Part shown: positions 24,716-33,548 of the stretch, in pieces
Position numbering within the stretch: the stretch's first letter is position 1
How the letters are laid out: every line of letters starts with the position of its first letter
DNA from: Anabaena sp. 4-3
GTDB taxonomy: Bacteria > Cyanobacteriota > Cyanobacteriia > Cyanobacteriales > Nostocaceae
DNA: 48,565 bases
Assembly (NCBI RefSeq): GCF_001597745.1
Contig: NZ_LUHJ01000014.1
Coordinates: 157,813 to 206,377, forward strand
Reading direction: 5' to 3'
Made by a program: the position numbers and the translations under genes
The notes under the pieces: generated by a model
What the model was told of the DNA's origin: nothing
Database searches by the model: none
Seen by the model: the letters and a program-made list of their open reading frames with translations, nothing else

Positions 24716-25375
24716 ATGACTCTTGTGCGATTTTTGCCAGCTTATCATAGAATTCAACAAGCATTACAATGGTGGTATTCTAGACAATCCATGAAGCTTT
24801 TTCTGGAAGCTGAGAAAATTCGTGATGATTTATTACAAGAAGCCTTCAGCATTCGACGCAATTTAGATTTAATGGTAGTAGATAATTTGAATTTATCACG
24901 CGACCAAACTCAGGATTACCTTAAACAGATTGATCAATTCCATTGCTCTTTAGTACAATTGAGCAACCGCTTGTTTCCAGAATCCCTTCAAGATAACTTT
25001 CCCTTGGCGATTGAGTGCTTATTAGAACCTTGGTTAGTGGCGAATCCGCATCTACATTTTCATCTGGATTTGCCTGTAAATTGGCGACATGAGTCAGCAG
25101 CACATAGTTTAATAGTCTTATCAGCTTTAGATGAATTACTGACAATTTCTTTGCCGCATATTCTCATGCGAATCACAATTTATATTAGCTTAAAGCAACA
25201 GAAAAATTTCGGACAATTAAACATCCAGATTCATTATCCTGATGTTACTACATTTATCTGCCATCCCAGTTTACCAGAATTAGATTATCTTTGCGAAAGC
25301 TTTCAAATCTTAACTTCAGGTAGATGTTTTTATCGTATTAATAATCGCCAGGTAATTTTGTATTTTTGTTGGTAA
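24716..25375 (+). CDS. Degenerate histidine-kinase-like protein
   Basis: 219 residues from ATG 24716. A longer frame reaches back to 24500 but would overlap the HlyD gene by 106 bases and begins with unconserved sequence. The helical N-terminal half (AEKIRDDLLQEAFSIRRNLDL) resembles the dimerisation helix of NarL-partner kinases but has no phosphoacceptor His at the expected place. The C-terminal half resembles a worn-down HATPase fold (VLSALDELLTISLPHI in place of an N box) without G boxes. It may be a pseudokinase or scaffold for the response regulator and CHASE2 kinase that follow. This assignment rests on weak pattern matching. Confidence 0.5.
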   Translation: MTLVRFLPAYHRIQQALQWWYSRQSMKLFLEAEKIRDDLLQEAFSIRRNLDLMVVDNLNLSRDQTQDYLKQIDQFHCSLVQLSNRLFPESLQDNFPLAIECLLEPWLVANPHLHFHLDLPVNWRHESAAHSLIVLSALDELLTISLPHILMRITIYISLKQQKNFGQLNIQIHYPDVTTFICHPSLPELDYLCESFQILTSGRCFYRINNRQVILYFCW

Positions 25376-25521
25376 ATATTGTCCTAAAAACTTGGGAATC
25401 TCAACTAAGATAGCTGTTGCTCAACCAATTTATAGGTAAAATAATCTCATTAAGTTAAAATATTGCTCTTTAACGATGTAAACAGTTGATAGTTGTGTAA
25501 TAAATTGACTGAGTGTTAATT

Positions 25522-26199
25522 ATGAAACAAACATTATCTGAACAGACAATCTTGAAAATTTTAGTAATTGATGACCATGAATCAGTTTTAAGTGGAACAT
25601 TAAACGTTCTCAAAAAACAGTATGCTGACGCTGAGTTTATTACTGCTGTCAATGCTCATGATGCACTTGAGCAAATTAATATTTCACAACCCGATCTGGT
25701 GGTTATGGATTTGTCTATACCCAATAATACCAATGTGACAGCGCGACCAGATACGGGTATTCAACTTTTAAGAAATATCATGAAAAATTATCCCCACTTA
25801 AACATCGTTGTGCAGACTGCTCATGTCAGAACATTAGTCAGAATTAAACCAGATATTGATAATCATCAAGGAGGTTTGACAGTTGCTGACAAAAGTCTTT
25901 CTACTCAGGAAATGTTGACTAGAGTAGATTGGGCTTTACAAGGCTTAACCCATACAAAAGATATCAAAGGCATTCATGCAGGATTAGAAATTAAACCCGA
26001 ATGGTTGAAAGTGTTAAATTTAGCGTTTGATGAAGGCTTACAAGACAAAACAATTGCCGAAAGAATGTGTATATCAGAAAGAATGGTACGCCATTATTGG
26101 AGTAAGCTGCAAGATGCTTTAGATATATATCCTGAAGAGGGTAAAAATATTCGCATTCAAACCGAAATGCGGGCAAGGCTAGAAGGCTTAATTGATTAG
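25522..26199 (+). CDS. NarL/LuxR-type response regulator
   Basis: 225 residues from ATG 25522. The receiver domain shows the acidic pair D17-D18 (VIDDHES), phosphoacceptor D63 (VVMDLS), T99 and K124 (ADKSLS). An unusual insert, NNTNVTARPDTG, follows the phosphorylation site. The C-terminal part (165-225) has a helix-turn-helix (DKTIAERMCISERMVRHYWSK) where a LuxR domain would be, somewhat divergent. The gene stands between a kinase-like protein and a CHASE2 kinase and is their likely partner. Targets are unknown; the peptide genes or the exporter are candidates by position only. Confidence 0.85.
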   Translation: MKQTLSEQTILKILVIDDHESVLSGTLNVLKKQYADAEFITAVNAHDALEQINISQPDLVVMDLSIPNNTNVTARPDTGIQLLRNIMKNYPHLNIVVQTAHVRTLVRIKPDIDNHQGGLTVADKSLSTQEMLTRVDWALQGLTHTKDIKGIHAGLEIKPEWLKVLNLAFDEGLQDKTIAERMCISERMVRHYWSKLQDALDIYPEEGKNIRIQTEMRARLEGLID

Positions 26200-26225
26200 T
26201 TAAGGAATTTCTAAGTAAAAAACTT

Positions 26226-26285
26226 GCCCTGTTCCCTAATCCTTCCTGTTCCTTCCTGTTCCTTCCTGTTCCTCCCTGTTCCCTA
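26226..26285. repeat. Tandem CCTTCCTGTT-type repeat
   Basis: Decamer repeats of TTCCTTCCTG and variants fill most of the gap between response regulator and CHASE2 kinase. Confidence 0.75.
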
Positions 26286-26342
26286 AATAATTCTGAATTC
26301 ATCTCATTCACTACCTACCACTAAAGACTGGGGAATTCGCTT

Positions 26343-28238
26343 ATGCCTCCTGGACTTTGGACAAAAATTAAAGCAGAAATTACTATTTGGCGAGTAGGTG
26401 TTTTACCTGGATTTGCCGTTATTGGGCTGGTAGTATTTGCTCGTTCCATTGGTTTAATGCAGTCTTTGGAGTGGTTAGCTTTTGATAATTTTCTGCGTTT
26501 ACGTCCAGAAGAACCTATTGATGAAAGAATTGTCATAGTAGGAATTAATGAAGATGATATCCGCAATCGTGGTCATGATGCAATACATTCTTCTGTCTCT
26601 GATCGTGATTTAGCCGCTTTGTTATTACAATTACAAAAATATCAACCTAGAGTCATAGGTGTTGATATTTATCGAGATTTACCAGTCAATCCCGGTCATA
26701 ATGAATTAGTCAAAGTTCTACAAAATCATCCTCATATAATTGCCATAGAAAAGGTATTACCAGAAAGAATTACTCCGCCGCCAAATTTTCCGCCAGAACG
26801 CATTGGTTTTGCTGACCAAATTACAGATATTGACGGTAAATTAAGAAGGAGTTTGTTAGGTACACCAACATCTGATGGTTATAAATTATCTTTGTCGGTG
26901 AGATTAGCAGCCGCTTATTTAGCCCGTCACAATATACAGTTAGAAAATGGGATACGCGATCGCGCCGCTATGAGGTTTGGTAAAACCGAACTACCGAGGT
27001 TTTTACCCAACTCTGGCGGATATATCCGCACAGATGCGGGTGGGGTGCAGGTATTGCTAAATTTTCGCAGTGGTCGAGAAAGATTCAGAATGGTATCTTG
27101 GAGCGATATCAAAAATGGTAAAATCAAAGGCGAGTGGTTACGCGATCGCATCGTGATTATTGGCATCACCGCACCTAGCCGTAAAGACTTTATCACCACT
27201 GCTGCCACTCAATCGATTAAACCCGCTAAAGGGCGAGTATATGGCGTAGAAATTCAAGCCCACGCCGTTAGTCAAATTATTAGCGCAGTGCTTGATGGTA
27301 GACCCCTATTAAACACCTGGAATGAACAATGGGAATATACATGGATTTTTGTCTGGGGTTTTTTAGGAATTGCGATTGCTAGATTGACTAAATACCCGTT
27401 AACGAATCTGATAATAGTTGCGGTTGTTAGTTGTGGTTTAGTCATTATTAGTTATTTATTCATACTGTGGGGTTGGTGGGTGCCAGTCATCCCAGCAATT
27501 TTAGTTTTGCTGTTAAATGGGATGGAACTCACAGCTTTATATCAATATGACTACGCTTTAAAATCAGGGAAGAAAGCCCGCCAAGCTGTCATAGAAAGTA
27601 CATTTGAAACAATTCATAATGGCCCGTTGCAAAGTCTAGCCAAAGTTTTAAAAATGTTGCGTGGTCACAACACATCAACACCGGAATTATTACCACAAAT
27701 AGAAAAAGAATTAGAGCAATTAAACTACGAATTAAGAGGAATTTACGAATTTTTACAAAAAGAATCACCAGCCGAAGATACAAGTTTGTATTTGGGCAAC
27801 AATTTGGTGTTAAATTTACAAGACCCTTTGCATGATATTCTTTATCAAGTTTATACCTATACATTAGAACGTGAATTACCCTGCTTTAAAACTATTCGAG
27901 TCAAAATTCGTAACTTTGCACCGATAGATGAACGCTGTTTAAGTATTGAACAAAAGCGCAGCATTTGTAGATTTTTAGAAGAAGCTTTGTGTAACGTGGG
28001 TAAACACGCGACAGGTGCAACTCGTCTGCAAGTAACTTGTTCTTTATCTGATGGTTGGTACAGCTTAAGCATTAAAGATAATGGCTTAGGTGAGAGTGAG
28101 CATCAAGCAGGACGAGGTACACAACAATTAGTGAATATAGCCCAACAATTGCAAGGAAAATTTAGGCGATCGCCCCTATTTCCTCATGGTACTATTTGTG
28201 AATTATCCTGGCCAGTCACCAAATTATGGTTAAGGTAA
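26343..28238 (+). CDS. CHASE2-domain sensor histidine kinase
   Basis: 631 residues. A first membrane helix (about 15-32) leads to a periplasmic CHASE2 domain (about 45-320, with IVIVGINEDDIRNRG, RVIGVDIYRDLP and YGVEIQAHAVSQII). Two or three membrane helices follow (335-410), then a NarL-type kinase with phosphoacceptor His near 425 (ETIHNGPLQSL), N box FLEEALCNVGKHA and G box IKDNGLGESE. It senses an unknown external signal and should phosphorylate the upstream response regulator. It is the last gene of the apparent secretion and signalling set. A terminator follows. Confidence 0.92.
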   Translation: MPPGLWTKIKAEITIWRVGVLPGFAVIGLVVFARSIGLMQSLEWLAFDNFLRLRPEEPIDERIVIVGINEDDIRNRGHDAIHSSVSDRDLAALLLQLQKYQPRVIGVDIYRDLPVNPGHNELVKVLQNHPHIIAIEKVLPERITPPPNFPPERIGFADQITDIDGKLRRSLLGTPTSDGYKLSLSVRLAAAYLARHNIQLENGIRDRAAMRFGKTELPRFLPNSGGYIRTDAGGVQVLLNFRSGRERFRMVSWSDIKNGKIKGEWLRDRIVIIGITAPSRKDFITTAATQSIKPAKGRVYGVEIQAHAVSQIISAVLDGRPLLNTWNEQWEYTWIFVWGFLGIAIARLTKYPLTNLIIVAVVSCGLVIISYLFILWGWWVPVIPAILVLLLNGMELTALYQYDYALKSGKKARQAVIESTFETIHNGPLQSLAKVLKMLRGHNTSTPELLPQIEKELEQLNYELRGIYEFLQKESPAEDTSLYLGNNLVLNLQDPLHDILYQVYTYTLERELPCFKTIRVKIRNFAPIDERCLSIEQKRSICRFLEEALCNVGKHATGATRLQVTCSLSDGWYSLSIKDNGLGESEHQAGRGTQQLVNIAQQLQGKFRRSPLFPHGTICELSWPVTKLWLR

Positions 28239-28262
28239 CACTAGCAAAAAATTATAGTTTGT

Positions 28263-28288
28263 AATCAGGAATAAAGTCCTGATTTTTT
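28263..28288 (+). terminator. Rho-independent terminator after CHASE2 kinase
   Basis: AATCAGGA (28263-28270) pairs with TCCTGATT (28277-28284) around a 6-nt loop, followed by TTTT. A similar hairpin recurs near 28378-28399 within the repeat array. Confidence 0.75.
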
Positions 28289-28443
28289 CAGGTTCTCAAA
28301 TAGAGGACTAAAGTCCTCACTACTAACTGTTTGGTTCTCAAATAGAGGACTAAAGTCCTCACTACTAACTGTTTGTAGTCAGGACTTTAGCCCTGATTTT
28401 TTCAGGTTCTCAAATAGAGGACTAAAGTCCTCACTACGAACTG
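28266..28443. repeat. Array of palindromic repeats containing GAGGACTAAAGTCCTC
   Basis: A 42-bp unit (GGTTCTCAAATAGAGGACTA, then AAGTCCTCACTACTAACTGT and TT) occurs at 28291-28332 and 28333-28374 identically, and at 28405-28443 nearly so. A CAGGA...TCCTGATTTTTTCA block precedes the first and third copies. Each unit holds a perfect palindrome. A related copy (AAGGACTAAAGTCCTTACTA) is near 34842. Confidence 0.85.
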
Positions 28444-28536
28444 ATAAAAATTAGCATGATTTACAGCAATTATAGATGGATTTTTCCCCAAGAAAATAAA
28501 TATAAATTGTAATAAAATATTAGAGTAGGAAAAACC

Positions 28537-28701
28537 ATGACTCAAAACCAATGGCTCTTGCACCAACTTGTGATCAGCTGTGTTTTGAGTACCACCGTGA
28601 TCATATCTCAAGTTGCATTAGCCGGATACGAGCCACCCGATGACCAAAAACCCCCCAAAGAATCTTCAGACTCATCAGGTGTGAGGGTGATGGATGGGTG
28701 A
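28537..28701 (+). pseudogene. Stub of a DUF928-like exported protein
   Basis: A 54-codon frame (MTQNQWLLHQLVISCVLSTT start) has a clear signal peptide cut after LALA/ALAG and a mature start YEPPDDQKPPKESSDSSGVR. This resembles the N-termini of cyanobacterial DUF928 proteins, which are often neighbours of CHASE2 proteins. The rest of such a protein (about 150-200 residues) is missing: the frame stops at 28699, and rnz starts 127 bases later. It is most likely a truncated remnant, or else a short secreted peptide. TAGAGTAGGA before the ATG could act as ribosome site. Confidence 0.5.
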
Positions 28702-28827
28702 TGCTTTCAGGAAGAGGAACTAGAGACGCGATTAATCACGTTTTTACAAGAAATTGGGAGAAGGGTCTGGTCGGCGATAAGATAAAACAGAGCTGAAAAT
28801 TTAGCAAAACAAAGGCTAGAAAACTCT

Positions 28828-29769
28828 GTGCAGATCACATTTTTAGGGACAAGTTCGGGTGTACCCACGCGATCGCGTAATGTTTCCAGTGTCGCCCTCA
28901 GATTACCCCAAAGGGCTGAACTGTGGTTGTTTGACTGTGGTGAAGGCACTCAGCATCAACTGTTGCGGAGTGAACTTAAAATGAGTCAACTATCCCGAAT
29001 TTTTATCACTCATCTACACGGCGACCACATTTTTGGCTTAATGGGGCTTTTAGCTAGTTGTGGTTTGGCTGGTAATGTAGAAAAAGTAGATATCTATGGC
29101 CCTCCGGGATTAAATGATTATATTCATGCAGCCTCACGTTACTCCCATACACATTTTTCCTATCCTATTAAAGTTCATACCGTGCGACCGGGGGTAATTT
29201 ACGAGGATAAGGAATTTACCGTCACCTGTGGTTTACTGCATCACCGCATTACAGCTTTTGGCTATCGCGTCGCAGAAAAAGACCGTGCCGGACGCTTTGA
29301 TGTGGAAAAAGCCCAAGCTTTACAAATTCCTTCCGGCCCGATTTACGGTCAACTTAAGCGCGGTGAAACTGTCACCCTCGCTGATGGGCGAGTTATCAAT
29401 GGTCAAGAATTATGCGGCCCTACAGAAATCGGGCGTAAAATTGCTTATTGTACAGACACCATTTATTGTGAGGGTGCTGTGGAATTAGCGCAAGATGTGG
29501 ACATACTCATTCACGAAGCTACTTTTGCTCATCAAGATGCAGACATGGCTTTTCAACGGTTGCACTCGACAACTACAATGGCAGCACAAACAGCTTTAGC
29601 GGCAGCAGCGCATAAGTTAATTATGACTCATTTTAGCCCGCGTTATGCTCCTGGTAATACTGTGGATTTAAAAGATTTACTCAAAGAAGCCCGTGCAATC
29701 TTTCCTCGTACAGAAATGGCTTATGATTTCATGACTTATGATGTACCAAGACGACGAGAAAATAATTAA
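28828..29769 (+). CDS. rnz: Ribonuclease Z
   Basis: Endonuclease that trims tRNA 3' ends. 313 residues, the usual length of the short bacterial form, with a metallo-beta-lactamase fold. It has the start MQITFLGTSSGVPTRSRN, the zinc motif THLHGDHIFGL near 62, a flexible-arm region near 150-190, CTDT near 212, HEAT near 230 and MTHFSPRY near 273. It begins with GTG at 28828, because the protein opens directly on the conserved strand. It is followed by truB at 56 bases, and a joint RNA-maturation transcript is plausible. Confidence 0.96.
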   Translation: MQITFLGTSSGVPTRSRNVSSVALRLPQRAELWLFDCGEGTQHQLLRSELKMSQLSRIFITHLHGDHIFGLMGLLASCGLAGNVEKVDIYGPPGLNDYIHAASRYSHTHFSYPIKVHTVRPGVIYEDKEFTVTCGLLHHRITAFGYRVAEKDRAGRFDVEKAQALQIPSGPIYGQLKRGETVTLADGRVINGQELCGPTEIGRKIAYCTDTIYCEGAVELAQDVDILIHEATFAHQDADMAFQRLHSTTTMAAQTALAAAAHKLIMTHFSPRYAPGNTVDLKDLLKEARAIFPRTEMAYDFMTYDVPRRRENN

Positions 29770-29825
29770 TTATTGTTCTCAGACTAATTTTGCATTTTGA
29801 ATTTTGAATTTTGAATTGTTAAACT

Positions 29826-30704
29826 GTGCAAGGTTTTATTAATTTAAACAAGCCCTTTGGCTGGACTTCTCATGATTGCGTTGCTAAGGTGCGGAAACTG
29901 TTACGCCTCAAACGTATAGGACACGCCGGGACTTTAGATCCTGCGGCTACAGGTGTGTTACCAATTGCTGTGGGAAAAGCTACCAGATTGTTACAGTATC
30001 TTCCCGGAGAGAAAGCCTATAAAGCAACTATCCGGCTAGGGGTGCGAACTACAACGGATGATTTACAAGGTGAAATTATTACTTCCCAACCTAGCCCAGA
30101 ATTAGACTTAGCAGAGGTGAAAACTGCATTAAGTCAATTTTTAGGCAAGATTGAACAAATACCACCAATTTACAGCGCGATTCAAGTCGAAGGGAAACGC
30201 CTGTATGATTTGGCGCGTCAGGGGGAAACGGTGGAAGTTCCCGCCAGAACAGTCGAAATTTTCAGTATAGAAGTTTTAGATTGGCGCAGGGGGGAGTTTC
30301 CAGAATTAGATGTAGCGATCGCCTGTGGCAGTGGTACATATATTAGAGCGATCGCTCGTGATTTAGGTACTGTTCTCAATACTTGTGGAACTCTCGCTGC
30401 TTTAACTCGCACTCAAAGCAGTGGCTTTAACTTAACCGCTAGTCTCACCCTCAGCGAGTTAGAAACACAACTACAAGCTGGCACATTTCAACCCACACCC
30501 CCCGATGTCGCCTTACAACATTTACCATCAGTGAATTTACCAGACATATCAGCCCAAAAATGGTGTCAAGGACAACGTATAACTCTCACCCCCGAAATAG
30601 CTGGAAAAGTGCGAGTTTACCAAGCCGAAAACCGTTTCTTAGGAATTGGCGAATTACAAGACGGTGTATTAATTCCCCAGATGGTTTTTGAACCGATTTC
30701 CTAA
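29826..30704 (+). CDS. truB: tRNA pseudouridine(55) synthase TruB
   Basis: Makes pseudouridine 55 in the T loop of tRNA. 292 residues. The N-terminal signature [15 protein letters not shown] and the catalytic motif [15 protein letters not shown] (D38) are plain. Other marks are [15 protein letters not shown] near 73, [19 protein letters not shown] near 115 and [12 protein letters not shown] near 170. It ends with a C-terminal RNA-binding part. The start codon is GTG. The last 36 bases overlap the 3' end of the convergent desaturase gene. Confidence 0.96.
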   Translation: MQGFINLNKPFGWTSHDCVAKVRKLLRLKRIGHAGTLDPAATGVLPIAVGKATRLLQYLPGEKAYKATIRLGVRTTTDDLQGEIITSQPSPELDLAEVKTALSQFLGKIEQIPPIYSAIQVEGKRLYDLARQGETVEVPARTVEIFSIEVLDWRRGEFPELDVAIACGSGTYIRAIARDLGTVLNTCGTLAALTRTQSSGFNLTASLTLSELETQLQAGTFQPTPPDVALQHLPSVNLPDISAQKWCQGQRITLTPEIAGKVRVYQAENRFLGIGELQDGVLIPQMVFEPIS

Positions 30705-31706
30705 GAGAACTAAGGCATTTGCAGATTCACTAATTAATGACGGATGTTCACTTAACTGATAACTAGACTTGAGATAACCAGCATCTAACTGTATTGGGGG
30801 AAGATGATATTTTTGTAACACTCCCTGAATGCGTTCAAATGCTTCTGGGAGTTTGTTGAAAGGAATTCCCGGAAAAGCATGATGCACCCCATGATAGTTT
30901 AATCCACCCATCAGCCAGCCCAGCAAGCCGCTAGTATTGAGATTGCGCCCAGTATAAAGCTGTGTTAATTGATGATTGCTGAACTTACCCCAAAGTCCGT
31001 AGTGTTCTAAATGATCGCGTGTTTGCATAATCATTCCCGCTACCCGTTCCAAAATTAACCAAAATAAGAGATAGCGGAGTAATTCACCATGCAGAATTAC
31101 AACAGTCAACAGCACAGCTTGTATAATTAATATCGCTGCAACATCCAGAAATATTTGGCGACGCATCCGCGAGACTAACTGCTGCAAGCGTACAGCCATC
31201 ACAAAAGTTTTAATAATCAACCCAATTCCACCGAGGAGGAAAATATCACAACTCCACTGATGACGCACATACCATTTTAAAATCGGGTGTGCTTGTTGGT
31301 ATTCTTGCCCAGTCCATTGTACTCTTTCGGGATCGCGAAAATCAATACCATTCCAGCCATGATGTAAGCTGTGTAGTTCGGCATAAAGACTATAAGGCCA
31401 CAACATCGGCCAGCTAATCAAGCGCGGGATGACAGTATCAAACCACACCCAGCCTGTGAAAGTATGATGAGTCATATCATGGGTGCAAACTAGCCAAAAA
31501 GCATAAAACATTCCTGCTAATATGGTTGCAACCACAAATACAATATTGTTGTGTACCGACCAAGCTAACGTTACCAGACTGAGAAATATTAAACCCAAGA
31601 TACTAAAGCGCAGTAGTCCCGCGCCAGGATTAACTTGCTGTAAATCGGCGGTGACTTGTTGTAATTCCCTAGACAGTTGATTTAAAGTTGGAGTGCGATC
31701 GCCCAT
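30669..31706 (-). CDS. Membrane fatty acid desaturase-type protein
   Basis: 345 residues with four or more membrane helices and three His clusters of the membrane di-iron family: [10 protein letters not shown] near 113, ELHSLHHGW near 150 and [11 protein letters not shown] near 288. HLEHYGLW adds a fourth His pair. The family includes acyl-lipid desaturases and carotenoid hydroxylases/ketolases. The motifs do not match CrtW or CrtR closely, so the substrate is left open. Its 3' end overlaps truB by 36 bases on the opposite strand, an unusually long convergent overlap. Confidence 0.8.
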   Translation of the reverse strand: MGDRTPTLNQLSRELQQVTADLQQVNPGAGLLRFSILGLIFLSLVTLAWSVHNNIVFVVATILAGMFYAFWLVCTHDMTHHTFTGWVWFDTVIPRLISWPMLWPYSLYAELHSLHHGWNGIDFRDPERVQWTGQEYQQAHPILKWYVRHQWSCDIFLLGGIGLIIKTFVMAVRLQQLVSRMRRQIFLDVAAILIIQAVLLTVVILHGELLRYLLFWLILERVAGMIMQTRDHLEHYGLWGKFSNHQLTQLYTGRNLNTSGLLGWLMGGLNYHGVHHAFPGIPFNKLPEAFERIQGVLQKYHLPPIQLDAGYLKSSYQLSEHPSLISESANALVLLGNRFKNHLGN

Positions 31707-31778
31707 AATCTACTATTGAAATACACCACACACCCTAACCATCGCACAATCATCAAAAAATTTCCCTTTCTGCAACCA

Positions 31779-32804
31779 CTACAAAACCCAGTTTGTGATG
31801 CCAAAAGTTTCCAAACCCATCCACCCAATGAAGACTATATAACATCCCAAAAGAAGTATACATTCTTTCTTGCTCAGTACCAAATTTGTACGTAGCATTG
31901 TAAACAGAATAATCGTGGCTAAAGTCAGAACTCCCATGAGTGGTGCTGTGACAGCAAAATTAACGGTTGATGCACCTGCAATCAGCACACCGACGGGAAT
32001 CGCCACAAGTAAGTCAAAAATATTACTACCCAAAACATTAGCCAAGCTAACGTCACCCTGTCCTTTCCTTGCGGCTCTGATACTTACAAAGGCATCTGGT
32101 AAGCTAGTACCCGCAGCAATGATAGTCAAACCCCACAGAAAATTAGGCGTATTTAAGACATTACCTAACCCAATGGCTGAACGCACCAATCCCTCTACAG
32201 CAGCTACAATCAAAGCCAGACTGAACAATAAGCGTAGCCACTCTTTTCCCACTTGTATGTCTGGAGATAACTGTTCATGTTTCTGATTGTGCTGTTGTTC
32301 TACGGTGTCTTGCTGCTGTAAAAATAGGTAAACTCCATAAAGAGCGATTGGCATCAAAGCAATTGGGCGATTTAGTGTACCTTGCCATCTGGTGTTAGCT
32401 ACGGGATTGTAAATCAGTGAAAAAGCAAACGCCAATAACAGTACAGTCACGCTAGTAATGTAGAACTGAGCATCTTTGTAAACCAAAACCCGATCAAAAG
32501 TCAGGCGTTTCCCCATCAAACCCGAAAGTCCAGGGATGACTAAAATATTAAAGATAGCTGAACCGACGATACTTGATACACCCAAATCAAACTCACCATG
32601 AATGAGTGTAGCCACAACAGTAGTAGAAAGTTCCGGGAAACTTGAGCCAACAGCTTCAATTACAGCCCCTTGAACAATCGGCGGTAGCTGATAATATGTA
32701 GCTAATTTATCAGCAGCAGATTCGAGAATCAAGCTACCTTTCCAAACCACAGCCGTAGATACCACAATCAAACCAATATAAAAAAGTAGTTGAGTTCCAT
32801 TCAT
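31779..32804 (-). CDS. Calcium/sodium (cation) antiporter, CaCA family
   Basis: 341 residues, about ten membrane helices in two homologous halves. The alpha-1 repeat is GAVIEAVGSSFPELSTTV near 47, followed by GSAIFNILVIPG. The alpha-2 repeat is TIIAAGTSLPDAFVSIRAAR near 230, followed by GSNIFDLLVAIP. These are the ion-binding repeats of Na+/Ca2+ exchangers. A charged, Gln/His-rich cytoplasmic loop lies between the halves (about 160-190). The start codon overlaps that of the divergent small gene by two bases within CATG, leaving no intergenic DNA. Confidence 0.9.
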   Translation of the reverse strand: MNGTQLLFYIGLIVVSTAVVWKGSLILESAADKLATYYQLPPIVQGAVIEAVGSSFPELSTTVVATLIHGEFDLGVSSIVGSAIFNILVIPGLSGLMGKRLTFDRVLVYKDAQFYITSVTVLLLAFAFSLIYNPVANTRWQGTLNRPIALMPIALYGVYLFLQQQDTVEQQHNQKHEQLSPDIQVGKEWLRLLFSLALIVAAVEGLVRSAIGLGNVLNTPNFLWGLTIIAAGTSLPDAFVSIRAARKGQGDVSLANVLGSNIFDLLVAIPVGVLIAGASTVNFAVTAPLMGVLTLATIILFTMLRTNLVLSKKECILLLGCYIVFIGWMGLETFGITNWVL

Positions 32805-33063
32805 GAATATAGGAAGAATTGAACCTTACAATGGCGGGTTTTTAGAAGTTTTACCGGAGGTTGAAGAAAGCGACTATTGGCAGATTGCAGCCATACACAT
32901 CAATGGTCAAGCCTTTTTTCCTACGCCTCGGCTTTATCGTTCAGAAAAGGTAGCTTTAGCACAAGCAGCGCAAATCTACGATTGGATAGTTGACGGGTTT
33001 ACTACTGTTCTGCGTTGCATCTCACGTTATGGCATCAACCCAAAGCGACTTAATTCTCTCTAA
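32803..33063 (+). CDS. Small conserved hypothetical protein
   Basis: 86 residues with no membrane helix. Features are GGFLEVLPEVEESDYWQIAA near 11 and a helical KVALAQAAQIYDWIVDGF near 50. The family is not recognised. Its start codon overlaps the divergent antiporter start, and its stop overlaps the stop of the convergent pentapeptide gene by four bases. This is very tight packing; either start may in truth lie further in. Confidence 0.6.
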   Translation: MNIGRIEPYNGGFLEVLPEVEESDYWQIAAIHINGQAFFPTPRLYRSEKVALAQAAQIYDWIVDGFTTVLRCISRYGINPKRLNSL

Positions 33064-33419
33064 TCTGAGACTGTACCATCTGGGAGGGTGGCATTACGAA
33101 AATTAGCTCCTTCTAGATTGGCATTATACAAGTTAGCTGATGTGAGGTCAGCACGATCCAAATCAGCTTTATGCAGATTAGCTCCTTGCAAGTTAGCTTG
33201 TTGTAAATGGGCGGCGGTGAGATAAGCTGTACTTAAATCAGCATTACTGAGATTTGCTTGTTCTAGGTGAGCTTTATTTAAATTGGCTTGACTCAAATTT
33301 GCACCACTCAGGTTCACTTGATGGAGGATGGCTTCACCGAGATTTGCTCTACTTAAATCAACCTGAGAAAAATCACGCTCGCCAGCAGCATATCGTCTGA
33401 GAAATTCATCTACATTCAT
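33060..33419 (-). CDS. Pentapeptide-repeat protein
   Basis: 119 residues from ATG 33419, preceded by AGAGG at 8-nt spacing. The cap MNVDEFLRRYAAGERDFSQV is followed by about 16 pentapeptides of the A(D/N)Lxx type from residue 23 to 110, predicting a right-handed quadrilateral beta-helix. It is probably cytoplasmic. The biochemical role of most cyanobacterial members is unknown. It shares the RRYAAGER-F cap with the protein at 37703-38083. Confidence 0.9.
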   Translation of the reverse strand: MNVDEFLRRYAAGERDFSQVDLSRANLGEAILHQVNLSGANLSQANLNKAHLEQANLSNADLSTAYLTAAHLQQANLQGANLHKADLDRADLTSANLYNANLEGANFRNATLPDGTVSD

Positions 33420-33548
33420 CACATCTACCTCTTAGGAATTGAGACTTTATTTCACTGCTAGTGAAATAATCATAAGCAGTACAACCATTGCTTGACATCC
33501 CTCACACGATTGAGGATGAGAGCCTAGAGGCATTTTTGCAGAGGTAAT

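Noticed and set aside
28266-28443. Possible CRISPR array in the 42-bp repeats
   Set aside because: The units are adjacent or separated by other repeats, with no unique spacers of regular length and no cas genes; they are palindromic tandem repeats.
30669-31706. Beta-carotene ketolase or hydroxylase (CrtW/CrtR)
   Set aside because: The His clusters and length do not match those families as I recall them, so only the general desaturase-type membrane di-iron family is claimed.
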